Shown here one piece after another: positions 1 to 10,945 of a DNA stretch of 64,000 bases. The position numbers and the translations under genes are program-made. Numbering within the stretch: position 1 is the first letter of the stretch; every line of letters starts with the position of its first letter. The notes beneath the pieces were generated by a model. It saw only the letters and a program-made list of their open reading frames with translations. It ran no database searches and was not told the origin of the DNA. Where the stretch lies: positions 62,001 through 126,000 of the forward strand of contig ML978154.1 of the NCBI GenBank assembly GCA_010015745.1. Reading direction: 5' to 3'. The DNA comes from Setomelanomma holmii. Lineage: Eukaryota > Ascomycota > Dothideomycetes > Pleosporales > Phaeosphaeriaceae.

Positions 1-658
1 CTCTTCTTAGCCTCTTCAGCATCTTGTCGGTCGATCTCAGCGATGATTTCTTTGATGTGAGGGTTCGGGTTTGAGTCGATAAAATGGCGGAACAGATCAG
101 TGAGGCCTAGTAGATATCGGAATCGGCGGATGGTATCATCTTCCTAAAAGGGCATGACATATCAGTGATGCGATCTCGAAGCGCATGCGTCTAATTGTGT
201 ACGCACCTTTGACGCGCCTAGGCGGTCGTGTTTCTTGCCATAGATGCTCTTGCGCATATTCATGACTTCGGCGCGTTTTCTTCGGCCGTCGACTGGCGCG
301 TCACCGGCTACGCTGCTGGCTGTTGTGTTCGGGTTGGTGTCGGAGTCCTGGTTGCGTGTCAGTCTGCGAGTGGGAGTGGCGCGTCACAGCTCGAGTGGAT
401 ATCGTACCGTGTAGTCGGGCGTGTCTTGATAGTACTGCAACTGAATTGTTAGCCTGTTTGCTCAAGTGTCGTTTCTACTGCCGCGACCCATCCGTCACCT
501 CGGTGTGGAGCGGCATGGATCCGCCATGTCGCGCTTACCCCAAACTTCTTGAAGCCGCTCATCTTCGCCGTGTCCTGATCTTGCATCTCGACATCCTCGT
601 TCGCAGAAGCGTCGGCTGTCGAAGGCCCGTCCGAGTCCACCTGGCTTTTCCGCGCCAT
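1..658 (-). CDS. ISWI-family chromatin remodelling ATPase, N-terminal part (partial)
   Basis: This is the 5' end of a gene that continues past the left edge. Four exons fit: 539-658, a 27-nt microexon 408-434, 207-347 and 1-143. Introns are 435-538, 348-407 and 144-206, all GT-AG. All junctions are phase 0, so the frame stays open throughout. The product has an acidic, Ser/Asp-rich start, then NPNTTASSVAGD, then RRFRYLLGLTDLFRHFI followed by DSNPNP and AEIDRQDAE. The YLLGLTDLFRHF block is characteristic of the region before the SNF2 helicase core in fungal ISWI proteins (ISW1/ISW2, SNF2h), which slide nucleosomes in the nucleus. The ATPase, HAND, SANT and SLIDE domains lie outside the window. 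I chose the ATG at 656-658 because the in-frame triplet further upstream is only GTG. ISW1 versus ISW2 cannot be decided here. Confidence 0.85.
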
Positions 659-1500
659 ATTGCCCTGTGGGCTGTTCGCCGCGTTTAGTCGTGTAGAATT
701 GGTTGTCCACGTCACGCGAAGTCAAGACTTGTTGAATACGAGTTAGTGGAAGACGTATTCGATGATGGGTGGTGTCGTGTTAGATTTGTAGTCGTCAGGG
801 AGTCGATTGCAAAGACGAAGCGCAATAGTGGTCCTAGGAAATCGCGTCCGTCTTCCTACGGCTAGCGGTACTTGCCTAACGCGACGCTTTAAGGAAAGTG
901 TGACCGTGCACACTTCCTTCCTCGCCTTACACTAAGCCGGCCAACATCACTGACTTCAAAACATCAGACATATACGCGTCAACACCATAACAATTCCTTA
1001 TTTCTGCCAACACCTCGGAGCCTAGTCTCTGATTGACGCGTCTCATAGACGCGACTAGCCGTATGACGTCAATTTATATGAAATGAAGTCTGATGGATAT
1101 GTTTCTCGAAAATTGAATCTCGCCATACCAAATTGCTATGTGATCAACAAAACCAGACCTGCAAACTGACTGAATATGATACTGGAGCTCTGTCTGTTCA
1201 AGGTGTAGCTTGATCTTGTCTCCGCATGTAAACATTGTAGACGCGGTCAATGGCACTCCTTCCTCTTTAGTAGGAAGGGTGGTCCTAGAGACCTTTGCGC
1301 AATTCTACAGCTTCCATGTAGAGTTTGATCAAGTACCGGAACACCTCAAGCTGCTTTGATGTTACCACAATCTAGTCTCATAAATTGTTCGTAAACCTTT
1401 CCGCAACACCCATGAAATAACACACCATTAGGTAGCAGAATCTTGAACGTATAACTCGTGTCATGCTAAATTCATCAATCATAGCTCATATGCTACTCAT
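659..1500. other. Intergenic: ISWI 5' side to amidase 3' side
   Basis: No gene is supported in these 840 bases. They should hold the ISWI promoter (minus) and the amidase 3' untranslated region. The only structure I noticed is the short inverted repeat at 891-919. Confidence 0.6.
891..919. repeat. Short imperfect inverted repeat upstream of the ISWI gene
   Basis: The arms AAGGAAAGTGTG (891-902) and CACACTTCCTT (909-919) are complementary apart from one extra A, and are separated by six bases. It lies about 235 bp upstream of the ISWI start codon. It could be a palindromic factor site or chance. Confidence 0.4.
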
Positions 1501-3406
1501 TCAATAACTCAGTATGTTCTCCCGCTTCAACAAAATCTCCCCACCCGTAACTCCACTCCTCCCCGCCTTGGCCGTCTTCAGTATCCCAGCAGCATGCAAC
1601 TCCTCAATCAAATTGAACAACATGCCATCACACCCCTTCGCCACCATCAAATTCGCCGTAACAGGCAAATACTCCACATGTCCCGTAATCGTGCTATTAT
1701 ACGCCGCCTCGCCCAGCGGGACCACGAAATCAGGCACCTCAGCCATCACACTGATGCGGCTGCTGCTAAATCCAAATGGCACGCCGGGCTCGTCGAGGTA
1801 GATGTTGCGCGGGTTGGCGCGCGCCGTGGACCCGACGTACATGACGAGGCTGTCGGAGCAGGTGGTGTCCGAGGGCGCGAGGAAGGTGGTGTTTGCCCAA
1901 GACATGAAGAGCGTTTTGTTGGCGATGCCGTCGGCGACGGTGAGGGTTTGATTGTCACCCCAGCCCCAGCGGGCGAGAGGGACAGGGTTGACGAATGGTC
2001 GACGACCGTCGTACTTGGCGGCGTAGTCGGCGTAGAAAGGCTTACGGACCAGCTCGACTTGCTGTTTGGTAATGAGGAGCGCATACGTTAGATTCATGAT
2101 TGTCGTTAGAGGCGCGAGCGTTGGGTTATCCGCACCGAACTCCGCGGTCACATTGTAGGCTGATGAGTTAGCCTGGAGGTATTCGGTTACGTTTCCGAGG
2201 AAGTCGATCAAAAGCGCATTGGCTGGGTTACTTGCGGATGTTGGCCAGCTCAGCGTCTGGATCTTCATAGGATAGGCGTCTGAGATCGTGATGTTGGGAC
2301 CATACATGGCTTTGGCGGCTTCAGTCCAAGTAACAGGATCGCGGGCAATCAGACCCGGGGTGTCGAGCACTGGACTGAGTGGCATGGTATGATCAAGGGA
2401 GACCAGGCCGTGAGACGGTCTGTTGCCAAAAAGTCCCTGCACCTGTGATGGACCACGAATGCTGCCTCCCGTATCTGAACCAAGTGAAACGTCAAGCCAG
2501 GAGTAAGACGCAGTACCAGCGCCTCCACCAGAAGAACTGGATGACGTATCCTGGTACCCGTCACCCCGCGGATTAAAGGCTTCGTGATAGTCAACCCAAT
2601 CCGCTGTAGCCGTCTCGCCGTTAGCAAATTGAGACGTGATCATTTTGCCGATAATGACGGCTCCAGCATCAATCAAGTTCTGGACCGGAGGTGCCGTGTT
2701 CTTAGCTGGAGCATACAACCAGTACCAGGCTCGGTTGCCATTGCTTGTGCGCAGGCCTTTGATATCGTAGATATCCTTGATACCAACGCGCACGCCAGCT
2801 AGCGGCTTGTCGGCTGTCTTCATGTAGTAAAGACGAGATGGAACGGCAATGGCGAGTTTCTGACCAACGGTACCGGCTGGCAGAACCGAATAAGAACCGT
2901 CGCCGTTCGCAATGACTGATTCCGTAAATGCTCCTTGAACGTCTGAGTACAGTCGCCATGCCTCATACACCTGGCCAGCCGCATTAACGAAGTATGGGCC
3001 TGGGGCTAGAGCGTCGGATGCGCTACCGCTCAGCACAGTGTATGAGGAATTCACTGGAGCGCTGCCGCCTTGAAGATAGACAGCTGTGTACGTTAGCACA
3101 ATATATCGCAAGTGTAATCAGATCGAGATCTTACATACCTTCCAGGAAGCCTGTCTGCCAGACGTCATCATAGCTATACGATGCCACATCAAAGGTGCCA
3201 TTGCTGGCTACTGTGATCGGGATGAATGGGCTCTCCTTGAAAGACGCCTTGATCTCTTCGCACCCGCTGATGCTAGCCACAGGCTTTGGTGGCAGAAAAT
3301 AGTCGATGCCGTCGACCGCTACTGTGAAACCTGTTGACGATACAGCAGCATTGACGGTCGAGGCGAGAGCGATCGAAGCAATACCGAGAGCCTCATATAA
3401 GCCCAT
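1501..3406 (-). CDS. Secreted amidase (amidase-signature family)
   Basis: Two exons (3139-3406 and 1501-3083) are joined across a 55-bp intron and encode 616 residues. A hydrophobic signal peptide covers about residues 1-20. Residues 25-180 form an N-terminal extension of the type seen ahead of some fungal amidase domains. The catalytic Ser-cisSer-Lys triad is visible: Lys192 in GVRVGIKDIYD, the cis-serine near 274 in the SSSSSGGGAG loop, and nucleophile Ser297 in GSDTGGSIRGPS. Members of this family hydrolyse amide bonds and range from GatA-like subunits to nitrogen-scavenging amidases; the substrate cannot be predicted. The signal peptide and several N-x-S/T sites suggest an extracellular glycoprotein. 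The start is the first ATG and gives the signal peptide. A TATAAG motif lies about 60 bp upstream. Confidence 0.88.
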
Positions 3407-4125
3407 AATGAGTTCTGAATGTCTTCACACTTCCAACGCTGGTCGTACAACATGCAGCCCAGTGCCACTTATACTCCGCCGATCGGCCGCCAGCTACCAG
3501 ATGCCTGGTGACAACGGCACCATATGGCTACGACCCCACTCATCAAGGTACGCCCATGATTCTGCAGGTACACTGGCGTAGTATCGTTCAGGAAGGTCAA
3601 GACATGTCGACGAACCGTTTCTGCAACGAGGCTGGAGTTAATGCATCCATATCCGCGATAAGGTCCCGAATAACGGACGTTGACAGGTCGGGGCTGCGCA
3701 AATACGTAAACGGCTTCAATGGCATCGCAAAGAGGTTGGCTAGTGGTATTCATATCTGCAAGGCGCGGCGTCCCGAGGTCCTTATCTTTGGGAGTGGAGA
3801 GTGGAGTTGCATAGCGGCTCGGTAAGCGATAGGAACAACATGGACGCTAGCGTTGCCGAGCACGTTGGAGCAGGCAACCAAACTTGCGGAACGTCAAGGT
3901 TTTAGTCAAATGATGGTTGTCATCACGTTGGAGATGTTCGGACGGCGTGAAATCGTTCGATTCATGAAGTCTTGGCTTACGTGAATGCACAAACTTCTGC
4001 ATCCCGTATCCATTCACTATTGTTCTCTGCACCGACAACGAAGCGACAACCGACACAGCTTGGGTTTGTTGCTCCAGCGATATGGCTCTTCAACACCGTA
4101 CGATACGCATGCTGCCGACTGGTGC
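3407..4125. other. Intergenic: amidase promoter side and DUF2231-gene 3' side
   Basis: No convincing gene. A 94-codon open frame on the minus strand (3469-3753) has no family features and is not called. Confidence 0.55.
3468..3473 (-). promoter_or_regulatory. TATA-like element upstream of the amidase
   Basis: TATAAG on the minus strand, 62-67 bases upstream of the amidase ATG, at a plausible distance for a core promoter. This is sequence resemblance only. Confidence 0.35.
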
Positions 4126-4685
4126 TCACTGAGTCTTCTTCGCGCTGCGACTCGAAAAGCCCATGCCGTGGACATACACGAGCGTGCCTCCCAGGTAAGC
4201 GGCATATAATGTCGCTGGCAACGCAAACAGCACGCTTATAAGAATGTTCTCGTTGCTCGGCACCATGCCAGGATTGCTCCTCCTTGACCACCAGTTGTAC
4301 GCGGCACCAAAGACCGCAACATCGTTGATGATGGCATGTAGAGCGCCGACCTTGGCTTTTTTCGAGGAAAAGCCATCGCGTTGTATCACAGGCATGAGCT
4401 GCTGGACGCCAGTAGCCACTGCGGGTGCCGAAAAGAGTAGTGTGAGGATGGTCGTGTAATATGACAGGGTCGGGAAGAGTGATGGCGAGAGCTGGATGTC
4501 GAACGTCTTGACTACGTCGTGTCAGAGGTTTCAACCCTTCTAGGATTACTATACGCACAGGCAGATGCTACCGCCGTCGCGGACGGCGCATACGTGGACG
4601 CGAAGTAGACGGCATCGAGAGCTCCAGTAAGGACTGTCGTTGTGATCGGGAAGTGAACCGTGGCTGGATGCGCTGGGTGGCTCAT
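4126..4685 (-). CDS. DUF2231-like integral membrane protein
   Basis: Two exons (4559-4685 and 4126-4511) flank a 47-bp intron and encode 170 residues. The protein starts MSHPAHPATVHFPI and has about four hydrophobic segments: residues 9-30, 47-70, 90-110 and 130-155. The HPAxVHFPI start, the central GALHAIIND segment and the late VYVHGMGF segment match the layout of DUF2231 membrane proteins, which are found in bacteria and fungi and are of unknown function. It is divergently arranged with the CorA-like gene that follows, sharing about 400 bp of upstream DNA. The family match is from memory of its pattern, so moderate confidence. Confidence 0.7.
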
Positions 4686-5088
4686 TCTGGCGATTAACTG
4701 ACGGCTGTTGTGCTAAAGGCTACTTGTAAAGGCAAAGCACAAGAGGGATGGTATGATCAATGGACTGCTTCGATTATTATGTCTGTGGATGATGATCGTG
4801 CTGCGGAGAGCCGAGCTTCTTGCTGTGCGACGGCAAGCAGTAGGAATGCATCCTGTGGCCAATCACTCCACTGCGGCATTGTAGACATTATCCTGCGGAA
4901 CTGTTAGAATTGTCGTCATCGATCTTTGCTCCTCGGGACGCGGGACCGAAGCATCTGAAAATGGGGCAGACAGCTGAGCGGCTAGCGCCAGGCACCCCGT
5001 CAGCACATCTCGGTGGCTCTGATTCGCTCTCGACTCAGACGCGTCGAAACCACGCACCACATACCATGGTTGCATACTCGAGGGTCAT
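4686..5088. promoter_or_regulatory. Shared divergent upstream region of the DUF2231-like and CorA-like genes
   Basis: These 403 bp separate two divergent start codons and probably contain both promoters. The CorA-like reading frame is open upstream of its ATG back to about 5023, so an unrecognised 5' exon of that gene could lie here. I see no other gene. Confidence 0.5.
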
Positions 5089-6963
5089 ATGGAGTTCGCA
5101 AAGGGTACAGAGCCAGTATTCGACTGGCACACGGACCCTTACTGGCGCAATCGTCGCCTGTCGCCCGCGCAAATCCAGATTCACGACGTGCGCCTTGAGG
5201 GCTTGCGACAGGATGTCGGCGCGATGCTGGAGATGCGCGAGGTGCTGTTATCAACACTTGTACCAGAACTCGAGGAGAGAGATCGGTTATCAGAAACCAT
5301 ACCGATTGAGGCAGCGACGAAGATCCGTAACGAGCAGGTGCAGCTGAAGAGCTTGGCGAATGAGTTTGGTTGGATGAACGTTTTGCGGAGCAACAAAGTA
5401 CAAAACACCATTCACAATGCCGAAGATTCGCGCAAATGCAGATGGATTCACATTTCTTCGAAGTTCTCTGATTACCTATCTGGCTGCCTGCTCGCCCTTT
5501 CGGATTGGAACAAGCATCCGCACCGAACTGCAGCCGCGCTGCAACAGCTTGAGCACCTGATCAACCAGCAAGAACGGTTCTCGAAGCATGGCAGGTATTT
5601 CGCGCCCTTCTTCCAGCATCTGGGGCAAGATTTTGTCGATGAGGAAGAGAAGGAAGACACACCAATGCTCCTGAGCGTGCCATTTTTAGATTGGACTGTG
5701 GATGGAGAGACACCTCCACTCAGGTTTCAAGTAGACCCAAGAGAGGGCTTTGCATCATCAAGAAGTACTTCGCACCTCCTACGATCGATATTGCAGCACT
5801 TCTATCGCCTTGAAGACACGAGCGATCGCGAGTCGCAACAAGTTTTCACCAAACACAAACCGTGGGCGACGGATCGCAATTTGGACCTTAAAGTACGGCG
5901 TTGGTATGGATACTATCCCACCGCTCTCAATGTCGATGAGTTGTGGGTTCTGGTCGTCGATGCACGTCATATCGTGACGTTCTCGAGCAACCAGTCGTGG
6001 AAGGCGCGATGGCCACCCTTGCAATTGTCAGCGCGGATCATGGAAGTGTCCTTTCGAGGCATCCGCAATAACCTTATCAATACTTCGAACAGGCATAACG
6101 AGCAAGACTACACTTCCTCCACTCATGTTATTGCTGCGTTGAATGGAGCACTGGGAATGCTACACCGCTCCTTCTGGACCGATATCACCCTTTGCCTTTC
6201 GGATAGGTACGCAAGTTATCTAGGTCATTTGCAATACCGCCTGCATAGAAGCCCAAGCACCAAGCTTGTCATGGACCTCTTACAAGTTCAAGAGGAATTG
6301 AACATCATCATCTCAATCATGGAGCAACAGATGGAACTGGTCGGGAACTTCCAAGGCGTTCCAAGTGAGGGCCGCCCAAGGGACTATTTACAGAAAGCCA
6401 CAAGATCGTATGATCAACGACCGCTAAGCTCAATTCCAGCCGGAGACATCGCTACCTACCGCCAGGTATCCTTCTCGCGCCTATCCGACCCTACTGCCCA
6501 ACTCCTCGAGAACCTGCAGCGAGAATACGCCGATCTCGTCGACTTGCGCGAAAATAGTAATGCACTGATCAATCGCACCATTCAGCTCGTCAACATCCGG
6601 CTCGAAGACCACGGCAAAGCCATTCTCGTCTTCACCATGGTGACTATTATCTTCCTTCCGCTATCTTTCGTCTCGTCCTTTTTCGGCATGAACTTCTCCG
6701 ACATTCGAGACATGGATCAGACGCAGCGACTTTTTTGGGCTGTCGCTGGAAGCTTGACCGTTGGCACTGTGGCCTTCAGCGTTTTTCTGGCCTTCTATGG
6801 TGGCGCAATCTTGGATTGGTTTGTGACGTGGCGCGAGGGTAGGACTCGAAAAATCAAGACAAGAACGGCTGTCAAGAAGAGAGCCGTGGAGAATCGGCAG
6901 GGTCAGATCAGGAATTTCGAGGTGCTGAACGCGTTGAGGCCGAAGATGACGGGTATTCCTTGA
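5089..6963 (+). CDS. CorA-like Mg2+ transporter family protein (624 aa)
   Basis: An uninterrupted frame of 624 residues. The C-terminal module is that of fungal CorA/ZntB-like proteins. The signature EDHGKAILVFTM leads into the first membrane helix (about 507-530), followed by FFGMN (about 531-535) and a second helix (about 550-572) with a short basic tail. GMN is the selectivity-filter motif of the CorA family, whose members are pentameric divalent-cation channels. Residues 1-500 form a large soluble domain with the motif LKVRRWYGYYPTALNVDELW, typical of the fungal branch. The plasma membrane is the likely site, and the ion is not predictable. The frame is open upstream of the chosen ATG, so a small extra 5' exon is possible. 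A second, much larger family member lies 14 kb away. Confidence 0.82.
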   Translation: MEFAKGTEPVFDWHTDPYWRNRRLSPAQIQIHDVRLEGLRQDVGAMLEMREVLLSTLVPELEERDRLSETIPIEAATKIRNEQVQLKSLANEFGWMNVLRSNKVQNTIHNAEDSRKCRWIHISSKFSDYLSGCLLALSDWNKHPHRTAAALQQLEHLINQQERFSKHGRYFAPFFQHLGQDFVDEEEKEDTPMLLSVPFLDWTVDGETPPLRFQVDPREGFASSRSTSHLLRSILQHFYRLEDTSDRESQQVFTKHKPWATDRNLDLKVRRWYGYYPTALNVDELWVLVVDARHIVTFSSNQSWKARWPPLQLSARIMEVSFRGIRNNLINTSNRHNEQDYTSSTHVIAALNGALGMLHRSFWTDITLCLSDRYASYLGHLQYRLHRSPSTKLVMDLLQVQEELNIIISIMEQQMELVGNFQGVPSEGRPRDYLQKATRSYDQRPLSSIPAGDIATYRQVSFSRLSDPTAQLLENLQREYADLVDLRENSNALINRTIQLVNIRLEDHGKAILVFTMVTIIFLPLSFVSSFFGMNFSDIRDMDQTQRLFWAVAGSLTVGTVAFSVFLAFYGGAILDWFVTWREGRTRKIKTRTAVKKRAVENRQGQIRNFEVLNALRPKMTGIP

Positions 6964-8716
6964 TTAGCAGTGTCTCCGCTGAGCTTCTCACACATCTCCG
7001 ACGAGGTTCATGGGCTCGTTCTTCCTGTTTGATGAGCCCATGAAATCACAGCATTGATCCTGCTCTCTGGAGGGAAGATGGGTCTCGCTGCGTATGCCCT
7101 CGGGTCGATTTTCGGATTTGTCGAAAGTTCGACCTTTCATCACTGACGCCTATCGGGCCGGTCCCTATCGTCCAGCCTCGTTGCAGATCTGGGTGATTCA
7201 TAAGGAGTGAAATTGTCATCTCTCTCTAGACCGCCGGCTGGCGGAAAATGTGGCCTCTCATGGATGCTCGATGTGTTTCGTCTTGTAACGTCAAGAAGTA
7301 TGCGCATGCCAACGCTGGACTCCATACTTGAGGGAACGAAAGTTGTTTTCAACATTCGAAATCGAGCAAGATTTCGGTAGGCACAAAGGGTGGCAATAAA
7401 GGCGGAACCGAAGCAAGGTCTCTTGAGCCGAAAGGACGTACCTGAATCTTCGACCAGGGCAGCATGTAGCAATTGCTTGGCTAAGAAGCATGACCAGCCC
7501 AAGGCACCGAATCAGCTTGCGTCGCCCCACACCAGAACAATCAGCCAACTCACAAGAATGCACGGCCGTACACCCTCCGCCACACTGCACAGCCATAAAG
7601 AGGGACGACCGGTGAGCATCAAATATGGTGTCGAAGCTTGGTGCCTGTGCGCCACCGCCCAATGGAGCACGACGCAACGAACTTATCTGCGTACGAGCAG
7701 CTGCGCCCATAGACATTGACTATTGCAATTTGATGGCAGTCCACCACTCCTCTGGCTACGCTGACGCTTCGTTCGTCACCACCAGCATGCAATTTGACTC
7801 CATACCTATGTATTTCTATACTAGACACAAATATATAACCACCATACACATCTAGTTTACCATCGATCAAGTGTGTTGCACCACTATACATACGCCGTAT
7901 AAACCTCCTGGAGTATACTTCACCTTGTTTGACCCGCACTCCACATCACGCAACGCGCCTCAAATCAACCTCTTCAAAACTGACATATAACGTCCTCCAT
8001 CAGAGCAAATTTCTCGCCCCATATAGTCCCACTACTTTTCTCACATCAATCTATATCATTCCCAGCATCCCGCAAGCTCCTCGAAGCACTCTGCCGTTCC
8101 TGCAAAACCCACTACGCATACCCCTTACCCTTCAACACACGAAAACATCACTCGCCTTGACTTTGATCATGAACTTGTACTTGGAACCAGGCTACCGACT
8201 CTATCCAGCCGGCCCTGAAAGTATACATACAGAGCCCTTGTGGGAGTTCTTGTACATGTCGACGATTCTGAACAGGCTGGCTACGGTAGTTTAGTAGCGG
8301 TAAGATCGATGTACGCACGATCAAGGATTGATTTTCGGGATCTATATATGGCGTCCGGAATCGATGATTACTCGCCATTGGTTCAGTCATATGCAATGAG
8401 ATTACTTTTGTGCATAACGGAGAGAGTCGTTTGTATCCTGTCTGTGACTACGGCCACTCGGTCAATGTTGTTGTCATGGCTGAGAAATGTTTGTGGCATA
8501 TCCCAATTTCAGGTGCATGTCTTGAAGACGTTAACAACACACCAATGACACATACCTCGTGGCTTGTCGCGCATGCTGTTGCAAGAAATGGTCATTGTTG
8601 TAATGCCCTGTATTCATCACTGCTCTAGCCTTAAAACCTAATGATAACGCCAGCCCATGCTCATGAATCATATCGAAACCACACCACACCACACCAAACC
8701 ATCCCAAGCGCAGCAA
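6964..8716. other. Long intergenic region (1.75 kb)
   Basis: It lies between the 3' ends of the CorA-like (plus) and REI1-like (minus) genes. Several open frames of 60-140 codons exist on both strands, but most begin at GTG or TTG. None has a recognisable domain or a convincing splice partner. The 7.7-8.6 kb part is AT-richer than the flanks. A short AAACC/ACACC pentamer array sits at 8676-8700. Confidence 0.5.
8676..8700. repeat. Pentanucleotide repeat (ACACC)3 flanked by AAACC
   Basis: Five consecutive 5-mers read AAACC, three copies of ACACC, then AAACC, just beyond the REI1-like stop codon. It is a short microsatellite. Confidence 0.7.
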
Positions 8717-10429
8717 CTACTGCAACAAGTGATCCCTGAAATGCTTCTGGAAATTGCCGCGCTTCTCGTTTCCAGCTTGGTATCGATTCTTCACACGCTC
8801 GGCACGCCTTTGCTCGCGCTTCTCAACGGCACGAATTTCTGCCTTCTTGGAGTCGCTGACGCCGATCATGCCAGTGCCGCCGTTGGCGCGGGTGATGAGC
8901 TGTTGTCGACCACGGCCCTGGGATTGCTCGCCCTCCGCGCCCTCTTCGTCTTCCATCTCAACATCACTGTCGTCCGCTGATGCTGAACCTGCGGTGAGGC
9001 GGCGCTGGGCGTTCTCCATGCGCTCGGCGACGCCTGGGTAGTTGCGCAGGTTTTGCCTGTAGTACTTGTTCAGTGACCGATGGCCGGCTGTGCGTCCAGA
9101 TGGGAGGTGTAGTTCGTAGTCATCATGGTACACCGCGTGAGGCGCTCCGTGTGCATGCGAGTGGAAACCATCTGCGGCGCGATGTGGGCGTGGATCAGCA
9201 TGGTTATGGTGCTTTGACTTATTGAGTGATTTGAGGCGATGTGACCGGTCAATCGGGACTGCTGTGATCTCGTCGGTTGGCACACTTGAGACAGTACTGT
9301 CTGTCTCCCAGCCAGCATCGTCTTCGTTGCTAGACATGGCGGCATTGTCCTCGGTAGTAGTGACAGTCTCACGGCGCGCTCCAAGCTTGACGCCACCGCC
9401 CTGTGTTGAAGCCGAGTCGTCCGAGTCCATCTCATCCTCCATCTCGTTGAACTCGTCTGCATCAGGGTAGGAGCTCCGGAAGTCGTAGAACTGGCCAACC
9501 TCGACAAGCTCTTCGTCCGTCTCGAAAGCGATCATGCAGTGACCTCGATCACGCATGTGGGTCTGGATGCCAGCTGATGTGTGCACAATCTTATGGCATT
9601 TCAGGCATTCGTGGTTGATGTGGATCTTGTCGTGCAGGTACTTGACTAGGTTCTCTGGCTCCGCAAGGAACTCCTTCTCTGGCACGAACATGCCATGGAA
9701 GCGACCCATGTGATTGACGTTTAGGGCAAACGTGGGCGACTTGTAGTTGCAGAACAAGCAGTCCAGCAGAGGATCACCAGGAGCTTTTGCTGACGTAGCC
9801 ACCGATTCTTTGTCATCATCGACAGTAGACTCGTTGGTATCGGTAGGCGAAAGCGGATGCTCGGGCCTGTTCTCGGCCGATGAATGGTGGGGCCGTGATG
9901 GGCGGCGTGTGACGGGTGCGGCGTCGTCCAGGTTTGCATTCTTGATGCCGTCGACGACCTCTGAGAACTCCCTCTCGGCGTCTCCATTCACCGTGACCTC
10001 CGAGTCAGCCATGGACTCGCCCAGCGAGAAGGCCGAGCTGACCATGGAGCCTGTGACTGACGCAGCATCGTCAATTTGCGCACCCCGCCCTGCCTTCATG
10101 ACGTTTGTCCGGTGCTTCTGGCTGTTGAGATGGTTGTTGTAGGCATTTTCGCTGAAGTATGTCTTCTGGCAAATCGTGCACGACTTCTCGAACGAGGCTT
10201 TGGCGGCCGTGGCAGCGGCCGTGGCCTTGTTGGCGACTACCTTTTCCGTGAAGATCTCCGAGGACAGCGGTGGTAGCGAGGCAACGCGGCGCTTGAGGTT
10301 GTAGCGGTGCCAGTCGGTCTGCATATGCGCCCGCTGCAGTTCACTCGAGCGAAAGGCGACTTGACATGTGTTGCACGTGAAGGGGTGCGTGGACTGAATA
10401 TTCGCCTGGGTAGGCACCTGAGACGCCAT
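8717..10429 (-). CDS. REI1/ZNF622-type zinc-finger protein, cytoplasmic 60S biogenesis factor
   Basis: A single exon of 570 residues with four C2H2 fingers: C19/C22/H35/H41, C84/C87/H100/H106, C224/C227/H240/H245 and C275/C278/H291/H297. Between and after them are the hallmarks of the REI1/REH1 family: LLDCLFCNYKSPTFALNVNH, the GMFVPEKEFL segment, and HECLKCHKIVHTSAGIQTHM with a DRGHCMIAFETDEELVE-like extension. In yeast, Rei1 works late in cytoplasmic 60S maturation, probing the exit tunnel and helping recycle Arx1. Acidic Ser-rich linkers (110-215, 320-400) and a basic C-terminus complete the protein. The start ATG is followed directly by the first finger. It is divergent from the HECT ligase gene. 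Confidence 0.92.
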   Translation of the reverse strand: MASQVPTQANIQSTHPFTCNTCQVAFRSSELQRAHMQTDWHRYNLKRRVASLPPLSSEIFTEKVVANKATAAATAAKASFEKSCTICQKTYFSENAYNNHLNSQKHRTNVMKAGRGAQIDDAASVTGSMVSSAFSLGESMADSEVTVNGDAEREFSEVVDGIKNANLDDAAPVTRRPSRPHHSSAENRPEHPLSPTDTNESTVDDDKESVATSAKAPGDPLLDCLFCNYKSPTFALNVNHMGRFHGMFVPEKEFLAEPENLVKYLHDKIHINHECLKCHKIVHTSAGIQTHMRDRGHCMIAFETDEELVEVGQFYDFRSSYPDADEFNEMEDEMDSDDSASTQGGGVKLGARRETVTTTEDNAAMSSNEDDAGWETDSTVSSVPTDEITAVPIDRSHRLKSLNKSKHHNHADPRPHRAADGFHSHAHGAPHAVYHDDYELHLPSGRTAGHRSLNKYYRQNLRNYPGVAERMENAQRRLTAGSASADDSDVEMEDEEGAEGEQSQGRGRQQLITRANGGTGMIGVSDSKKAEIRAVEKREQRRAERVKNRYQAGNEKRGNFQKHFRDHLLQ

Positions 10430-10945
10430 TGTGAGCGCTGCAAGTCGCTGTGGTGTACTGTGTGAGAGGTGGAAAGGGTAGAGGAGTGTGCAGGCCCAAG
10501 TGAGCGGGATAGAAATAATTCGCGACTAGGTGGGGGGTTGTGGGCAGCCGTTTCTGGCTCTGATGACTGGCTGCGGAGGGGCAAATTCTGTCTGCACCGA
10601 CACAGCCGAGATATGGAAGCCGTAGAGTCACTCGTCGCTGCTTATCTATGCAACACTGGAAAGAAGCAGCAGAGATGGCAGACGTGGGCCTTGCTGCCGC
10701 GAACATTCGGTCGTCTTCACAATTATGACGTTGGACGCCAAGTCAACATCCCTGTCGCCTCGCGTCCGGTGCAAGAGCCTCCGCTGGGCGCGCTACTCAG
10801 CCCTACGGCAGCTGTCACCGAGCTCTAATGACTTACTCACGCCGCACCCGCTTCTTTGCGCGTGCTTAGACAGGCTTAGATCAAACGACATGCCCATATC
10901 TCGTTGACGACCTGATACTCAACAGCCATATCCACTACCAATGAT
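10430..10945. promoter_or_regulatory. Shared divergent upstream region of REI1-like and HUL4-like genes
   Basis: These 516 bp lie between two divergent ATGs and should hold both promoters. I see no gene here; open frames in it are shadows of the flanking genes or lack features. Confidence 0.55.

Noticed and set aside
449..715. 88-codon minus-strand frame overlapping the ISWI exon 1
   Set aside because: Its first triplet is GTG and its end runs into an intron; the ATG at 656-658 and splicing explain it.
3469..3753. 94-codon minus-strand frame upstream of the amidase
   Set aside because: Composition is plausible but there is no domain, no splice partner and no ATG-context support; it overlaps the promoter region.
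5020..5088. Extra 5' exon of the first CorA-like gene
   Set aside because: The frame is open back to 5023 but no ATG or clear splice acceptor could be fixed, so the internal ATG was kept.
7140..7716. Two minus-strand frames of 120-141 codons
   Set aside because: At least one begins at a non-ATG codon and neither has a recognisable pattern; likely chance.
7929..8294. 121-codon plus-strand frame in the long intergenic region
   Set aside because: It starts at TTG and is Pro/Thr/Leu-rich without domain features.
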